Part shown: piece after piece, positions 1 to 9,471 of the stretch | Layout of the letters: every line of letters starts with the position of its first letter | Numbering within the stretch: position 1 is the stretch's first letter | Assembly (NCBI GenBank): GCA_004020315.1 | Contig: SAQG01000005.1 | Coordinates: forward strand, 124,001-188,000 | Direction of reading: 5' to 3' | DNA length: 64,000 bases | Source of the DNA: Mesorhizobium sp. | GTDB lineage: Bacteria; Pseudomonadota; Alphaproteobacteria; Rhizobiales; Rhizobiaceae | Notes under the pieces: model-generated | What the model was told of the DNA's origin: nothing | What the model saw: the letters and a program-made list of their open reading frames with translations, nothing else | Database searches by the model: none | Translations under genes and position numbers: made by a program

Positions 1-2
1 CG

Positions 3-332
3 CAATTCGCGACCGCCGTTTATGGCGGCTTTTTCGGCGCCGGCATGGGCGTCATGATGCTGGCGACGCTCGGCCTCACCCAGGCCGGCGACTATCACCG
101 CCTGAACGCGCTGAAGAACCTGCTGGCCGTGGTCATCGCGGCGGTAGCCATCCTGGTCTTCGTCTCCGGCGGCGTCATCGCCTGGCCGCAGGCAATCGTC
201 ATGATACCGGGTGGCGCGCTGGGCGGCTATGCCGGCGTCTGGATCGCCAAGCGCGTGCCGCAAATTGCCGTGCGCGGCTTCGTCGTCGGGGTCGGCGTGT
301 TCCTGGCCTTTTACTATTTCACCAAGGGGTGA
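3..332 (+). CDS. TSUP family (TauE/SafE) membrane transporter, C-terminal part
   Basis: The reading frame is open from the window edge, so the start lies outside. The visible 109 residues hold three or four hydrophobic segments. The motif [14 protein letters not shown] near the left edge and a GGALGGYAG stretch before the last helix are typical of the second half of TauE/SafE (TSUP) permeases, which move sulfite, sulfonates or other small organic anions across the inner membrane. The substrate cannot be inferred. The stop codon overlaps the end of the convergent trmD by 19 bases. Confidence 0.8.
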   Translation, partial: QFATAVYGGFFGAGMGVMMLATLGLTQAGDYHRLNALKNLLAVVIAAVAILVFVSGGVIAWPQAIVMIPGGALGGYAGVWIAKRVPQIAVRGFVVGVGVFLAFYYFTKG

Positions 333-1012
333 GCGGCTAACAGGTCCGGCCGCCGCTCCTTCGTCAATCTTTCCGACTCGGCGCGCCGCCATGCGGCGAT
401 CTTCTTGTGATTGCCCGAGGTGAGAACCTCGGGGATTTGCCGGCCCTCGAATTCCTGCGGCCGCGTGTAGTGCGGATGTTCGAGCAGGCCGTTTTCAAAG
501 CTCTCTTCATCGCCCGACACCGCATTGCCCATCACGCCGGGCAACAGCCGCACGACGGCATCGAGCAGCACGAGCGCCGCCGGCTCGCCGCCGGAGAGGA
601 TGAAGTCGCCGACCGAGACCTCCTCCAGTCCCCGCGCCTCGATAACCCGCTGGTCGACGCCTTCGAAGCGTCCGCAGACGATCACCGCGCCAGGCCCGGC
701 AGCCAGTTCACGCACGCGTGCCTGCGTCAGCGGTTTGCCGCGCGGGCTCATCAGCAGGCGCGGGCGCGGATCACCCGCCGGCGAGGCGTGGTCGATGGCG
801 CTGGCCAGCACATCGGCGCGCATCACCATGCCGGCGCCGCCGCCGGCCGGCGTATCGTCGACGGTGCGATGGCGATCGGTGGCAAAATCGCGGATTTGGA
901 TTGCTTCCAGCGACCATGTGCCGGCCTCCAGCGCCCGGCCGGCCAGCGACAGGCCGAGCGCGCCGGGAAACATCTCGGGATAGAGCGTCAGCACCGAGGC
1001 GGAAAAACTCAC
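314..1012 (-). CDS. trmD: tRNA (guanine-N1-)-methyltransferase TrmD
   Basis: This 232-residue SPOUT methyltransferase makes m1G37 in tRNAs that read CNN and some other codons, which prevents +1 frameshifting. Family motifs are all present: LYPEMF near the N-terminus, [10 protein letters not shown] and [15 protein letters not shown] forming the trefoil-knot SAM site, and [10 protein letters not shown] followed by [14 protein letters not shown]. Length is normal for the family. Its ATG overlaps the rimM stop by 4 bases (ATGA), so the two are translationally coupled. The rplS gene that often follows trmD is absent here; a convergent TSUP transporter takes its place. Confidence 0.97.
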   Translation of the reverse strand: MSFSASVLTLYPEMFPGALGLSLAGRALEAGTWSLEAIQIRDFATDRHRTVDDTPAGGGAGMVMRADVLASAIDHASPAGDPRPRLLMSPRGKPLTQARVRELAAGPGAVIVCGRFEGVDQRVIEARGLEEVSVGDFILSGGEPAALVLLDAVVRLLPGVMGNAVSGDEESFENGLLEHPHYTRPQEFEGRQIPEVLTSGNHKKIAAWRRAESERLTKERRPDLLAAHPLVK

Positions 1013-1608
1013 CGGTTGCCCCCGGCATCCTTCGGCCCGCGCGGCCTGCCCTTCGGATCGAAACCGTCGCGGCCGGGTTCATCGCCGTCTTCGTCATCGA
1101 TCAAGCCCGCCGCCGCCGGATCGATGCGGACGAAGCCCTCTTTGATCGACACGTCAGGAACGGCGGCCTGCGTGAACGGGATCAGCACGCCTTTGCGCCC
1201 CGCCAGCGTCACGTCGAGAATGTCGCCGCCGCCGAAATTATGCACGGCGACGACCTTGCCGATATCTGCACCTGTATCGTCCCGGACCGCCAGCCCGACG
1301 AGATCGGCATGATAGAATTCGTCCTCTTCGCCATCGTCCGGCAGCATCGAGCGGTCGACGAACAATTCGGTGCCGGCGAGCGCTTCGGCGGCATTGCGGT
1401 CGCTGATGCCCTTGAAGCGCACCACCACGACGTTATTGGCTGGCCTGATATCGACGATCTGGAAAGCCCGGCCGTCCCTGGCATAGAGCGGCCCGTAGTC
1501 GGCCAGCGCCAGCGGATCGCCGGTAAAGGTTTTCACGCGCAATTCGCCCTTGATGCCGTGGGCGGCGCCGATCACGGCCATCTGGACGGGGTTTTGCGGT
1601 TTGGTCAT
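1009..1608 (-). CDS. rimM: 16S rRNA processing / ribosome maturation factor RimM
   Basis: RimM helps mature the head of the 30S subunit and binds ribosomal protein S19. The 199-residue product has an N-terminal RimM beta-barrel ([16 protein letters not shown] at residues 11-26) and a C-terminal PRC-barrel that starts around [11 protein letters not shown]. The last 40 or so residues are a charged Gly/Arg/Pro/Asp tail, likely disordered, as in many alphaproteobacterial homologues. It is the first gene of a rimM-trmD pair. No rpsP lies upstream; the divergent xerC starts 126 bases away. Confidence 0.95.
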   Translation of the reverse strand: MTKPQNPVQMAVIGAAHGIKGELRVKTFTGDPLALADYGPLYARDGRAFQIVDIRPANNVVVVRFKGISDRNAAEALAGTELFVDRSMLPDDGEEDEFYHADLVGLAVRDDTGADIGKVVAVHNFGGGDILDVTLAGRKGVLIPFTQAAVPDVSIKEGFVRIDPAAAGLIDDEDGDEPGRDGFDPKGRPRGPKDAGGNR

Positions 1609-1734
1609 CGGTGGTTCCTTTGCCTTGCTCTAGCTCCACGCTCTTGTCATTTCAATGACGCGGCTCTTCACCGCTTCCTAACCCGGCTGCCGGAAGATGG
1701 CCCAGGATTGGAAGAACGGAATCGGAAGAGCGCA

Positions 1735-2673
1735 ATGCAGGAATTCCTCATCCCGGCCAAACCAGACCTTCAGGCGGCCCGCGAAAGCTGGCTGAAGATG
1801 CTGGCGCGCGAACGCCGGCTGTCGCCTGAAACCGTGGAAGCCTATGAGCGTGACACGCGCCAGTTCCTGCACTTCCTGACCGGCCATTGCGGCGGTTCGC
1901 CCGGCATTGCGGATATCGCCGATCTGCGCCCGGCCGATCTGCGCGGCTTTCTCGCCGCCCGCCGCGCCGGAGGCGCCGGCGCGCGCACACTCGGACGGGG
2001 GCTCGCCGGCATCCGCTCGCTGCTGCGCTTTCTGGAGCGGCGCGGGCTCGTCAATGCGGCGGGTGCTGCGGCACTGCGCGCGCCACGGCAGCCGAAGTCG
2101 CTGCCCAAGCCGCTGACCGCCAGCGATGCGAAACACGTCGTTTCGGTGGAAGTCCAGCTGGCGGAGGAACCGTGGATCGCCGCCCGCAACGCCGCCGTGC
2201 TGACGCTGCTCTATGGCTCGGGCCTGCGCATTTCCGAGGCGCTCGGCCTGTCCGGCGCCGATCTGTCGTCGCCTGATGAAACGGTGCTGCGCGTCACCGG
2301 CAAGGGCGGCAAGATGCGGCTGGTGCCGGTGCTGCCGATCGCGCTGCGGGCGATCGCAGAATACCGCCGGCTTTGCCCCTATCATCTCGACCCGAAGGGC
2401 CTGCTGTTTCGCGGCGCACGCGGCGGCCCGCTCAACCCGGCCATCGTACAGCGCGACATGGCCAAGCTGCGCTCGGCGCAGAATCTGCCCGACACCGCCA
2501 CGCCGCATGCGTTGCGCCATTCCTTCGCCACACATCTGCTTGGGCGCGGCGGCGACCTGCGTACCATCCAGGAACTTTTGGGCCACGCCAGCCTGTCGAC
2601 GACGCAGATCTACACCGGCGTCGACACCGCGAGACTGCTCGAAATCTATGAAGCGGCCCATCCGCGGGCGTAA
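1735..2673 (+). CDS. xerC: Tyrosine recombinase XerC
   Basis: XerC is a site-specific tyrosine recombinase that resolves chromosome dimers at dif together with XerD and FtsK. The 312-residue protein has an N-terminal SAM-like DNA-binding domain (about 10-115) and a C-terminal catalytic domain. The catalytic set is complete: R165 (SGLRISEAL), K190 (GKGGK), H258 and R261 (HALRHSFATH), H284 (LLGHASLSTTQIY) and nucleophile Y293. The reading frame stays open far upstream, but the first ATG giving a family-sized protein is 1735. Stand-alone position and dimer-resolution length favour XerC over a phage integrase; XerD cannot be fully excluded from sequence alone. Confidence 0.92.
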   Translation: MQEFLIPAKPDLQAARESWLKMLARERRLSPETVEAYERDTRQFLHFLTGHCGGSPGIADIADLRPADLRGFLAARRAGGAGARTLGRGLAGIRSLLRFLERRGLVNAAGAAALRAPRQPKSLPKPLTASDAKHVVSVEVQLAEEPWIAARNAAVLTLLYGSGLRISEALGLSGADLSSPDETVLRVTGKGGKMRLVPVLPIALRAIAEYRRLCPYHLDPKGLLFRGARGGPLNPAIVQRDMAKLRSAQNLPDTATPHALRHSFATHLLGRGGDLRTIQELLGHASLSTTQIYTGVDTARLLEIYEAAHPRA

Positions 2674-2788
2674 CCGACGCATGATTTCGCAAATTGCAGC
2701 CAAAGATCTGAGCCCTGGAGCTGAGTCTGAGACAATTTTGCTGCGCCGGTTAACCGTTTCGCCGTTCTTTGTCTCTAAAAACCGGACC

Positions 2789-3856
2789 ATGAAACGCGTC
2801 ATTGCCATCGCCGACCGCACAGCCCTTGCGTCGTTGAAGCTGCTCGTGGCGCTCAACGTCCTGTTTTTCCTCTCCTTCCTCATCGTCGCGCTGCTCGCCG
2901 CCGGCAAGGCGCACGCTGAAACCCCGGTCTGCGCCGGCGCCGACATGCTGTCGGCCTTGCAGAAGGACGACCCGGCCGTCTACCAGAAGATCGAGACGGA
3001 AGCGGCCGCGACACCGAACGGCAAGGGCCTGTTGTGGAAACTGGAAAAGGCGGGCGAAAGGCCGTCCTTCCTTTTCGGCACCATGCACATGACCGACCCG
3101 CGCGTGACCACGCTGCCGCCCGCCGCGCAAAAGGCTTTCGACGCTGCCGACACTGTCGTCATCGAGACCACGGAGGTGCTCGATAAGCAGAAGATGTTGG
3201 CGGCGTTCCTGAAAGAGCCGGAGCTGATGATGTTCACCGACAGCACCACGCTGTCCTCGCTGCTGTCGCCGGACGATGCGGCGGCGGTGAACAAGGCGCT
3301 CGACGCGCGCGGCATCCCGCCGGCGAGCATTGCCAAGATGAAGCCATGGATGCTGTCGGCGATGGTCGCGCTTCCGGCCTGTGAACTGGCCCGCCAGGCC
3401 GGCGGCACGCCGGTGCTCGACATCAAGCTTGCAGAGGACGCCAAAGCCTCAGGCAAGGCCGTCGACGGACTGGAGACCATCGCCGACCAGCTTCGCGCCA
3501 TGGCCTCGCTGCCGCTCGCCTTTCACATGAAGGGCCTCGTCGACACATTGAAGCTCGGCAACAGGGTGAACGACCTCAACGAAACCATGATCGTGCTTTA
3601 CCAGCGCGGCGACATCGGCATGTTCTGGCCGCTGTTTCGTGCCGTCCTTCCCGGCGGCGAAGACGATTCGGCGGGCTATGCCGCCTTCGAGGAGACCATG
3701 ATCACCAGGCGCAACAAGGTGATGATCGACCATGCCGGGCCGATCCTCGCCAAGGGCAACGCGTTCATGGCGGTCGGCGCGCTGCACCTCCCGGGCGCTG
3801 AAGGCCTGATCGAGGATTTCCGCAAGGCCGGCTACACTGTCACTGCCGTCGACTAG
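2789..3856 (+). CDS. TraB/GumN family protein
   Basis: A 355-residue envelope protein of the TraB/GumN (TIKI-like) family, thought to be metal-dependent peptidases although few have been characterised. A signal-anchor or signal peptide covers residues about 15-47 and ends in KAHAE. The N-terminal family motif FLFGTMHMTDPR is clear. The C-terminal motif contains GALHLPGAEGLIEDF, which ends the second half of the duplicated fold. It starts 115 bases after xerC on the same strand. The substrate is unknown. Confidence 0.85.
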   Translation: MKRVIAIADRTALASLKLLVALNVLFFLSFLIVALLAAGKAHAETPVCAGADMLSALQKDDPAVYQKIETEAAATPNGKGLLWKLEKAGERPSFLFGTMHMTDPRVTTLPPAAQKAFDAADTVVIETTEVLDKQKMLAAFLKEPELMMFTDSTTLSSLLSPDDAAAVNKALDARGIPPASIAKMKPWMLSAMVALPACELARQAGGTPVLDIKLAEDAKASGKAVDGLETIADQLRAMASLPLAFHMKGLVDTLKLGNRVNDLNETMIVLYQRGDIGMFWPLFRAVLPGGEDDSAGYAAFEETMITRRNKVMIDHAGPILAKGNAFMAVGALHLPGAEGLIEDFRKAGYTVTAVD

Positions 3857-3886
3857 TTGCACGGTTGAGTTGCGTATCCGGCATGA

Positions 3887-3918
3887 CGTGATTCGGGCGA
3901 TGCGTTTCCCAAATCACG
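3887..3918. repeat. Intergenic hairpin
   Basis: A short dyad lies 30 bases after the TraB/GumN stop. The arms CGTGATT and AATCACG enclose an inner GGG/CCC pair. There is no T-run on either side, so it is more likely a small palindromic repeat or an mRNA 3'-end stabiliser than an intrinsic terminator. The rest of 3857-4121 contains no gene that I can recognise and presumably holds the promoter of the next gene. Confidence 0.45.
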
Positions 3919-4121
3919 GAAGGCTGTCTCAGTACAGGAAGGTCAAAAGGTTTATTTTGGCTCGATCTCTGCGAATTTTGCGAGTAAAGTGTGTGCAGAC
4001 AAACGATTCCAGGCGAGGATTGCCCTGTTTTCGGCGTTTTCGATCCCTAGCGTGAAACCTGTTCAACGATTGCGCGTTGAAATGTCTTGATTGATACTTT
4101 TCATCCACGGAGGACACTTTT

Positions 4122-4451
4122 ATGGCGAATCCAAACGACCCGTACACCACTCCGACACCCCCTCCCAGGTCGGGTGGCGGCGCCACCGGCTGGCTGATCG
4201 CCCTGGTTGTCGTTATTCTGGCTATTGTCGCTTACTATGTCTTTGGAAGAAGCGGTGAGCCGCCGGCCCCTGCTGAACCGCCGGCCGCCACCACGCCGGC
4301 CCCGGCGCCAGCGCCCGCTGAACCGACGCCTCCTCCGGCAGAGCCTGCGCCAGCACCGGCACCTGCTGAGCCTGCGCCCGCACCGGCACCCGCAGAGCCG
4401 GCGCCTGCCCCAGCACCCGCTCCGGCGCCCGCACCAGCCCCGGCGCAGTGA
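4122..4451 (+). CDS. Small single-pass membrane protein with Pro/Ala/Glu repeat tail
   Basis: The product has 109 residues. Residues 1-20 are polar and Pro/Gly-rich, 22-41 form one transmembrane helix (WLIALVVVILAIVAYYVFG), and the rest is an imperfect PAPAPAEP repeat to the C-terminus. The start is well supported by GGAGGA 8 bases upstream. The extended proline/alanine tail probably lies in the periplasm as a flexible spacer, as in TonB-like or cell-wall-spanning proteins, but no functional domain follows it. Length probably varies between strains because the repeat is simple. Function is unknown. It ends at a strong terminator. Confidence 0.8.
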   Translation: MANPNDPYTTPTPPPRSGGGATGWLIALVVVILAIVAYYVFGRSGEPPAPAEPPAATTPAPAPAPAEPTPPPAEPAPAPAPAEPAPAPAPAEPAPAPAPAPAPAPAPAQ

Positions 4452-4473
4452 TCGGCTGCTGACTTAAATACGA

Positions 4474-4500
4474 ACGGCCCGCTGAAAAGCGGGCCGTTTT
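4474..4500 (+). terminator. Rho-independent terminator
   Basis: A perfect 10-bp GC-rich stem (ACGGCCCGCT at 4474-4483 with its complement at 4488-4497), a GAAA tetraloop and a short T-run follow the proline/alanine-rich protein gene by 22 bases. It separates that gene from the convergent lpd. Confidence 0.85.
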
Positions 4501-4533
4501 GCTTTGAGCCGTCAGATGGCTGCCGGAGGTGGC

Positions 4534-5940
<1,407 letters not shown>

Positions 5941-5977
5941 GATTTGTCCTTCTGGTCTGGCACTCAGCCTTGGCTGG

Positions 5978-6084
5978 CATTTGAGCATTTTGCAGCCAAG
6001 TGGAATCACTTGGCGTCGCAGAAATGCGGCTAAAACAAACAGATAGAGCGGGATGCCCATTCAATTCGAACGCATCCCGCTCTA
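5978..6084. repeat. Two-hairpin palindromic intergenic repeat
   Basis: Two perfect hairpins sit between the SDR and lpd genes. The first is GCCAAGTG-GAAT-CACTTGGC (5995-6014). The second has a 13-bp stem, TAGAGCGGGATGC at 6044-6056 with its complement at 6072-6084, and its right arm includes the stop codon of the SDR gene. The form resembles palindromic intergenic repeats common in rhizobial genomes. In the mRNA it may stabilise or partly end upstream transcripts. Confidence 0.7.
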
Positions 6085-6837
6085 GCGGCCGCCGCCCACT
6101 TCCAAATTCGCGCCTGTCGTAAAGGACGCCCCGTCCGACAGGAGCCAGAGAATTGCCGCGGCGACCTCTTGGGCGGTCCCCGCCCTTTGCATGGGCACGA
6201 GGTGACGCATCCTCTCGACGCGATCCGGCTGTCCGCCGGAGGCGTGGATTTCGGTGTCGATGATGCCTGGACTGACCGCGTTGACGCGAATGCCTTCGCC
6301 GGCCACTTCGCGCGCCAGGCCAATGGTGAATGAATCGATCGCGCCCTTCGAGGCGGCGTAGTCGACATATTCGCCCGGCCCGCCAATTCTCGCGGCAATC
6401 GAGGAAATATTCACGATGGCGCCACCCTTGCCGCCATGGCTGGTCGACATGCGCTTCACCGCTTCGCGGGCACAGAGCATCGAGCCAATGACGTTGATGC
6501 GCATCATGCGCTCCAGCCTTGCTCCGCTCATTTCGTCGACGCGCGCCCTCCGGTCGACGACGCCAGCATTGTTGACGAGCGCATCGAGCGGCCCCAAGGC
6601 ATGATCGATCCTCTCGAACATCGCCTGAATATCGGCCTCGCTGCCGACGTCGCCCTTGATGGCCAGCGCTTCGCCGCCATCCTGCCCGATCGCCTCGACA
6701 AGTGCCGCAGCGGCAGCCTCGTTCGACGCATAGTTGATCGCGACGCGGTATCCGGTCTTGGCGGCAAGCCTGGATGTAGCGGCGCCGATGCCGCGGCCGC
6801 CGCCGGTCACCAGCAACACTTTCTTGGTCGCGCTCAC
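6082..6837 (-). CDS. SDR family oxidoreductase
   Basis: A classical short-chain dehydrogenase/reductase of 251 residues with NAD(P)-binding TGGGRGIGAA near the N-terminus, NNAG (VNNAGVVD), catalytic Ser in NISSIAARIG and YVDYAASK carrying the Tyr and Lys. FabG-like sequence suggests a 3-oxoacyl or sugar-type ketone substrate, but the specificity is unknown. I chose the GTG at 6837, which overlaps the stop of the upstream gene as GTGA. An in-frame ATG at 6870 would add 11 residues. It lies in the TCA-cycle array just before lpd, a position that suggests co-transcription rather than a known biochemical link. Confidence 0.88.
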   Translation of the reverse strand: MSATKKVLLVTGGGRGIGAATSRLAAKTGYRVAINYASNEAAAAALVEAIGQDGGEALAIKGDVGSEADIQAMFERIDHALGPLDALVNNAGVVDRRARVDEMSGARLERMMRINVIGSMLCAREAVKRMSTSHGGKGGAIVNISSIAARIGGPGEYVDYAASKGAIDSFTIGLAREVAGEGIRVNAVSPGIIDTEIHASGGQPDRVERMRHLVPMQRAGTAQEVAAAILWLLSDGASFTTGANLEVGGGR

Positions 6838-7346
6838 TCCTGACAGCCCTTCAGCGAAAAAACATCCCACGGCACTTTCGAAAACCCATTGGCGCCATAG
6901 GCGGCCGACATCTGCAGGGACGGCCCGAGGTCGGGAAAGATCAGGGTCTTCGGCGCGTCCGCGCCTTCGGCCGGCAGCAGAGCGATGTTGCCCTTGTCGT
7001 CAGCACTGTAGACGACCCCCTCCCACACCGTGCAGGCGGCGAGTTCGTCGCCGGTGACGTCGCCTGTCGGGCATTTGTACATCAGCGAGCCATTCGGCCG
7101 CGCCACGTCTTGCGTCCACATGACGATCCCGTCGAGCACGACGCTGTTGTCGAGCACCATCTTGAACGTGTTGGTGACAACAGCCGATCCCCCGGTCGGC
7201 CTGAAATCGATCTCGGCCGCACTTTCGGCATCGCCATAGACGGCGAGTTCAAGCGGGCAGGCGGCGAGAGCGGCGAAGGTCGAGCACAAGATAGCCAAAG
7301 ATCCCGTTACACATCCGATTGTGGGCGACATGGCGCTTCGCATCAC
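6834..7346 (-). CDS. Secreted protein of unknown function
   Basis: I do not recognise a family for this 170-residue protein. An N-terminal signal peptide (residues about 1-29, ending AALAACP) is followed by an acidic, mostly beta-type domain of about 140 residues. The four cysteines of the predicted mature part (CPLE, YKCPTG, AACTVW and the final GCQE) could form two disulfides in the periplasm. The gene starts 6 bases after the DUF4241 gene and overlaps the SDR start by 4 bases, so it appears translationally coupled to both. Confidence 0.75.
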   Translation of the reverse strand: MMRSAMSPTIGCVTGSLAILCSTFAALAACPLELAVYGDAESAAEIDFRPTGGSAVVTNTFKMVLDNSVVLDGIVMWTQDVARPNGSLMYKCPTGDVTGDELAACTVWEGVVYSADDKGNIALLPAEGADAPKTLIFPDLGPSLQMSAAYGANGFSKVPWDVFSLKGCQE

Positions 7347-7352
7347 GGCGGG

Positions 7353-8117
7353 CTACTTTTTCTCGCGGCCATCGGCGTTTTCCAGCACGCCAAAGTCAGT
7401 CGTGAGCAGTAGCGGTTCGCCGGCCGCATCCAGACCCCAGAACGATGGATAAAATCCGTCACCCCAGCCGCTCCAGAACATTGCAATGTTGAGGGGGTTG
7501 CCGGCAACCGGGTGATGCATCACGAACCTGTCCTGGTTGGGAGCAAATTCGGCAGCCAATACATCATCGTAGTAATTGGCGTCGGCTGTCAGCTTGTCCT
7601 GCTGCTCGGACATCAGCATCATAGCCGTCTTGTCCATGAACGAACCTAGGCCGGCGTCGACCGGATAACCGTATATCTCGTCATTCTTTAAGGTCGAAAC
7701 ATCCTGGCCAGGCACGATGGCCAATTCCCAGCGAACCGGCGTGCCAGCGCTGAAACGCAGGACCGCTACTGCCACACGACCTTGTGCCTCCAGCAAAGAA
7801 ACCGGGTAGCGGCCTGGTTTGACCTTACGGCTCAAGGCTGGCGTCTCGACCCCGCTGACCAGAGGGTCACAGGCGATGATCTCGCCCGTCGGCAGATCGA
7901 CCTCGCCGATTAGGGTGACCTTGATTTGCCTCTCTGCCAGTTCGGCATCGCTCAGCGCGAAAACACCAAGGTTGCTGCTCACCTTGGAGACGTCCCAATC
8001 GGCGGCAAGCGCCATCGGCGGCAAGGCGGAGAAAATGCCAAGCCAGACGAGTCCACGTCGAAACAATCGGCGCACGGAATCCGGCCAGCCAGCCATGGTG
8101 CGACCGGCCCGGCTCAC
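7353..8117 (-). CDS. DUF4241 domain-containing secreted protein
   Basis: The product is 254 residues from the GTG at 8117, or 247 from the ATG at 8096. A signal peptide ends near ALAAD. The mature part matches what I know of DUF4241: [12 protein letters not shown], a KPGRYPV strand, [10 protein letters not shown], and [11 protein letters not shown] before a terminal LLTTDFGVL. The function of DUF4241 is not established. The GTG start overlaps the sucB stop as GTGA, so translation is coupled to the E2 subunit of 2-oxoglutarate dehydrogenase, an unexpected partner for an exported protein. Confidence 0.75.
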   Translation of the reverse strand: MSRAGRTMAGWPDSVRRLFRRGLVWLGIFSALPPMALAADWDVSKVSSNLGVFALSDAELAERQIKVTLIGEVDLPTGEIIACDPLVSGVETPALSRKVKPGRYPVSLLEAQGRVAVAVLRFSAGTPVRWELAIVPGQDVSTLKNDEIYGYPVDAGLGSFMDKTAMMLMSEQQDKLTADANYYDDVLAAEFAPNQDRFVMHHPVAGNPLNIAMFWSGWGDGFYPSFWGLDAAGEPLLLTTDFGVLENADGREKK

Positions 8118-9421
8118 AGGTCGAGTACCAGCCGCTCCGGATCTTCCAGACTTTCCTTGACCCGGACCAGGAAGGTCACCGCTTCCTTGCCGTCGACGAT
8201 GCGGTGATCGTAGGACAGGGCCAGATACATCATCGGCCGGATCACGATCTGGCCGCCGACCACCACCGGCCGCTCTTGGATCTTGTGCATGCCCAGAATG
8301 CCCGACTGCGGCGCGTTGAGGATCGGCGTCGACATCAGCGACCCGTAAACGCCGCCATTGGAGATGGTGAACGTGCCGCCCTGCATGTCGGCGACCGACA
8401 GCTTGCCGTCACGCGCCGCGACGCCCAGCCGGCCGATCTCCTTCTCGATCTCGGCGATCGACATCTGGTCGGCATCGCGCACCACCGGCACGACGAGGCC
8501 TTTTTCGGTGCCGACGGCGACGCCGATATGGGCGTAGTTCTTGAAGATGATGTCGGTGCCGTCGATCTCGGCATTGACGGAAGGGATTTCCTTCAGCGCA
8601 TGAGTGACGGCCTTGGTGAAGAAGCCCATGAAGCCCAGCTTCACGCCGTGCTTCTTCTCGAACACGTCCTTGTATTTGGTCCTGAGCGCCATCACCGCGC
8701 TCATGTCCACCTCGTTGAAGGTGGTCAGCATGGCGGCGGTCGACTGCGCTTCCTTGAGGCGGCGCGCGATGGTCTGCCGCAGCTTGGTCATGCGCACGCG
8801 CTCTTCGCGCGACGCGTCGTCGGCCGAGGACGGCGCACGGGCGGCGACCGGTGCAGGCGCCTTCGGCGTCTCGGCCGGTTGCGACGGAGCGCCCCTGGCG
8901 ATCGCGTCGAGCACGTCGCCCTTCAGCACCTGGCCGCGCTTGCCGGAACCCGAGACCTGATCGACCGCGAGATTGCTCTCGGCCAGCAGCTTCGCCGCCG
9001 CTGGCGCCGGCGGCATCGCGCGCGCCTCGATCGGCCCGGCATCGCCGGCGATCTTGGCGGTCTCGGCCGCGGCTTGCTTGACCGTGGATGCGGCGGTCGG
9101 CGCCGAAGCCTGCGATACCGCGTCCTGCTTCGGTTCGGAAGCTGGCGCCTTCGCGGGTTCGGGTGCTGCCGCTTTTGCCCCGTTGCCCGCCGAAATCATG
9201 CCGAGCAAAGCGCCTACCTCGACCGTCTCGCCCTCCTTGACGGCGATCTCGCTGAGCGTTCCTGCGGCCGCGGCCGGTACCTCAACCGTTACCTTGTCGG
9301 TTTCGAGCTCGACCAGCGGCTCGTCGGTGGCGATCGCATCGCCCACCTTCTTGAACCATTTGCCGATGGTCGCCTCGGTGACGGATTCGCCAAGAGTGGG
9401 GACGCGGATTTCGGTAGCCAT
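8114..9421 (-). CDS. sucB: 2-oxoglutarate dehydrogenase E2 (dihydrolipoamide succinyltransferase)
   Basis: E2 passes the succinyl group from E1 to CoA through a swinging lipoyl arm. The 435-residue protein has one lipoyl domain (1-75, lipoyl lysine in [12 protein letters not shown]), an Ala/Pro/Lys-rich linker, a peripheral subunit-binding domain ([15 protein letters not shown]) and the C-terminal acyltransferase core with catalytic [13 protein letters not shown] single lipoyl domain and the sequence of the core fit the succinyl-, not acetyl-, transferase. It follows sucA by 50 bases. Confidence 0.96.
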   Translation of the reverse strand: MATEIRVPTLGESVTEATIGKWFKKVGDAIATDEPLVELETDKVTVEVPAAAAGTLSEIAVKEGETVEVGALLGMISAGNGAKAAAPEPAKAPASEPKQDAVSQASAPTAASTVKQAAAETAKIAGDAGPIEARAMPPAPAAAKLLAESNLAVDQVSGSGKRGQVLKGDVLDAIARGAPSQPAETPKAPAPVAARAPSSADDASREERVRMTKLRQTIARRLKEAQSTAAMLTTFNEVDMSAVMALRTKYKDVFEKKHGVKLGFMGFFTKAVTHALKEIPSVNAEIDGTDIIFKNYAHIGVAVGTEKGLVVPVVRDADQMSIAEIEKEIGRLGVAARDGKLSVADMQGGTFTISNGGVYGSLMSTPILNAPQSGILGMHKIQERPVVVGGQIVIRPMMYLALSYDHRIVDGKEAVTFLVRVKESLEDPERLVLDL

Positions 9422-9471
9422 TGTGCCTGTCCGTTTTTCTGTCGGTTCTGTTCTATTCGCCCAGCTCTGTT

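Noticed and set aside
1735..2673. xerC as a phage or island integrase
   Set aside because: No attachment site, tRNA or mobile genes nearby; length and motifs fit the chromosomal dimer-resolution recombinase.
1678..2946. Long minus-strand open frame over xerC
   Set aside because: It is antisense to a gene with a full catalytic motif set, and its translation is low-complexity Arg/Gln/Ala sequence without domains.
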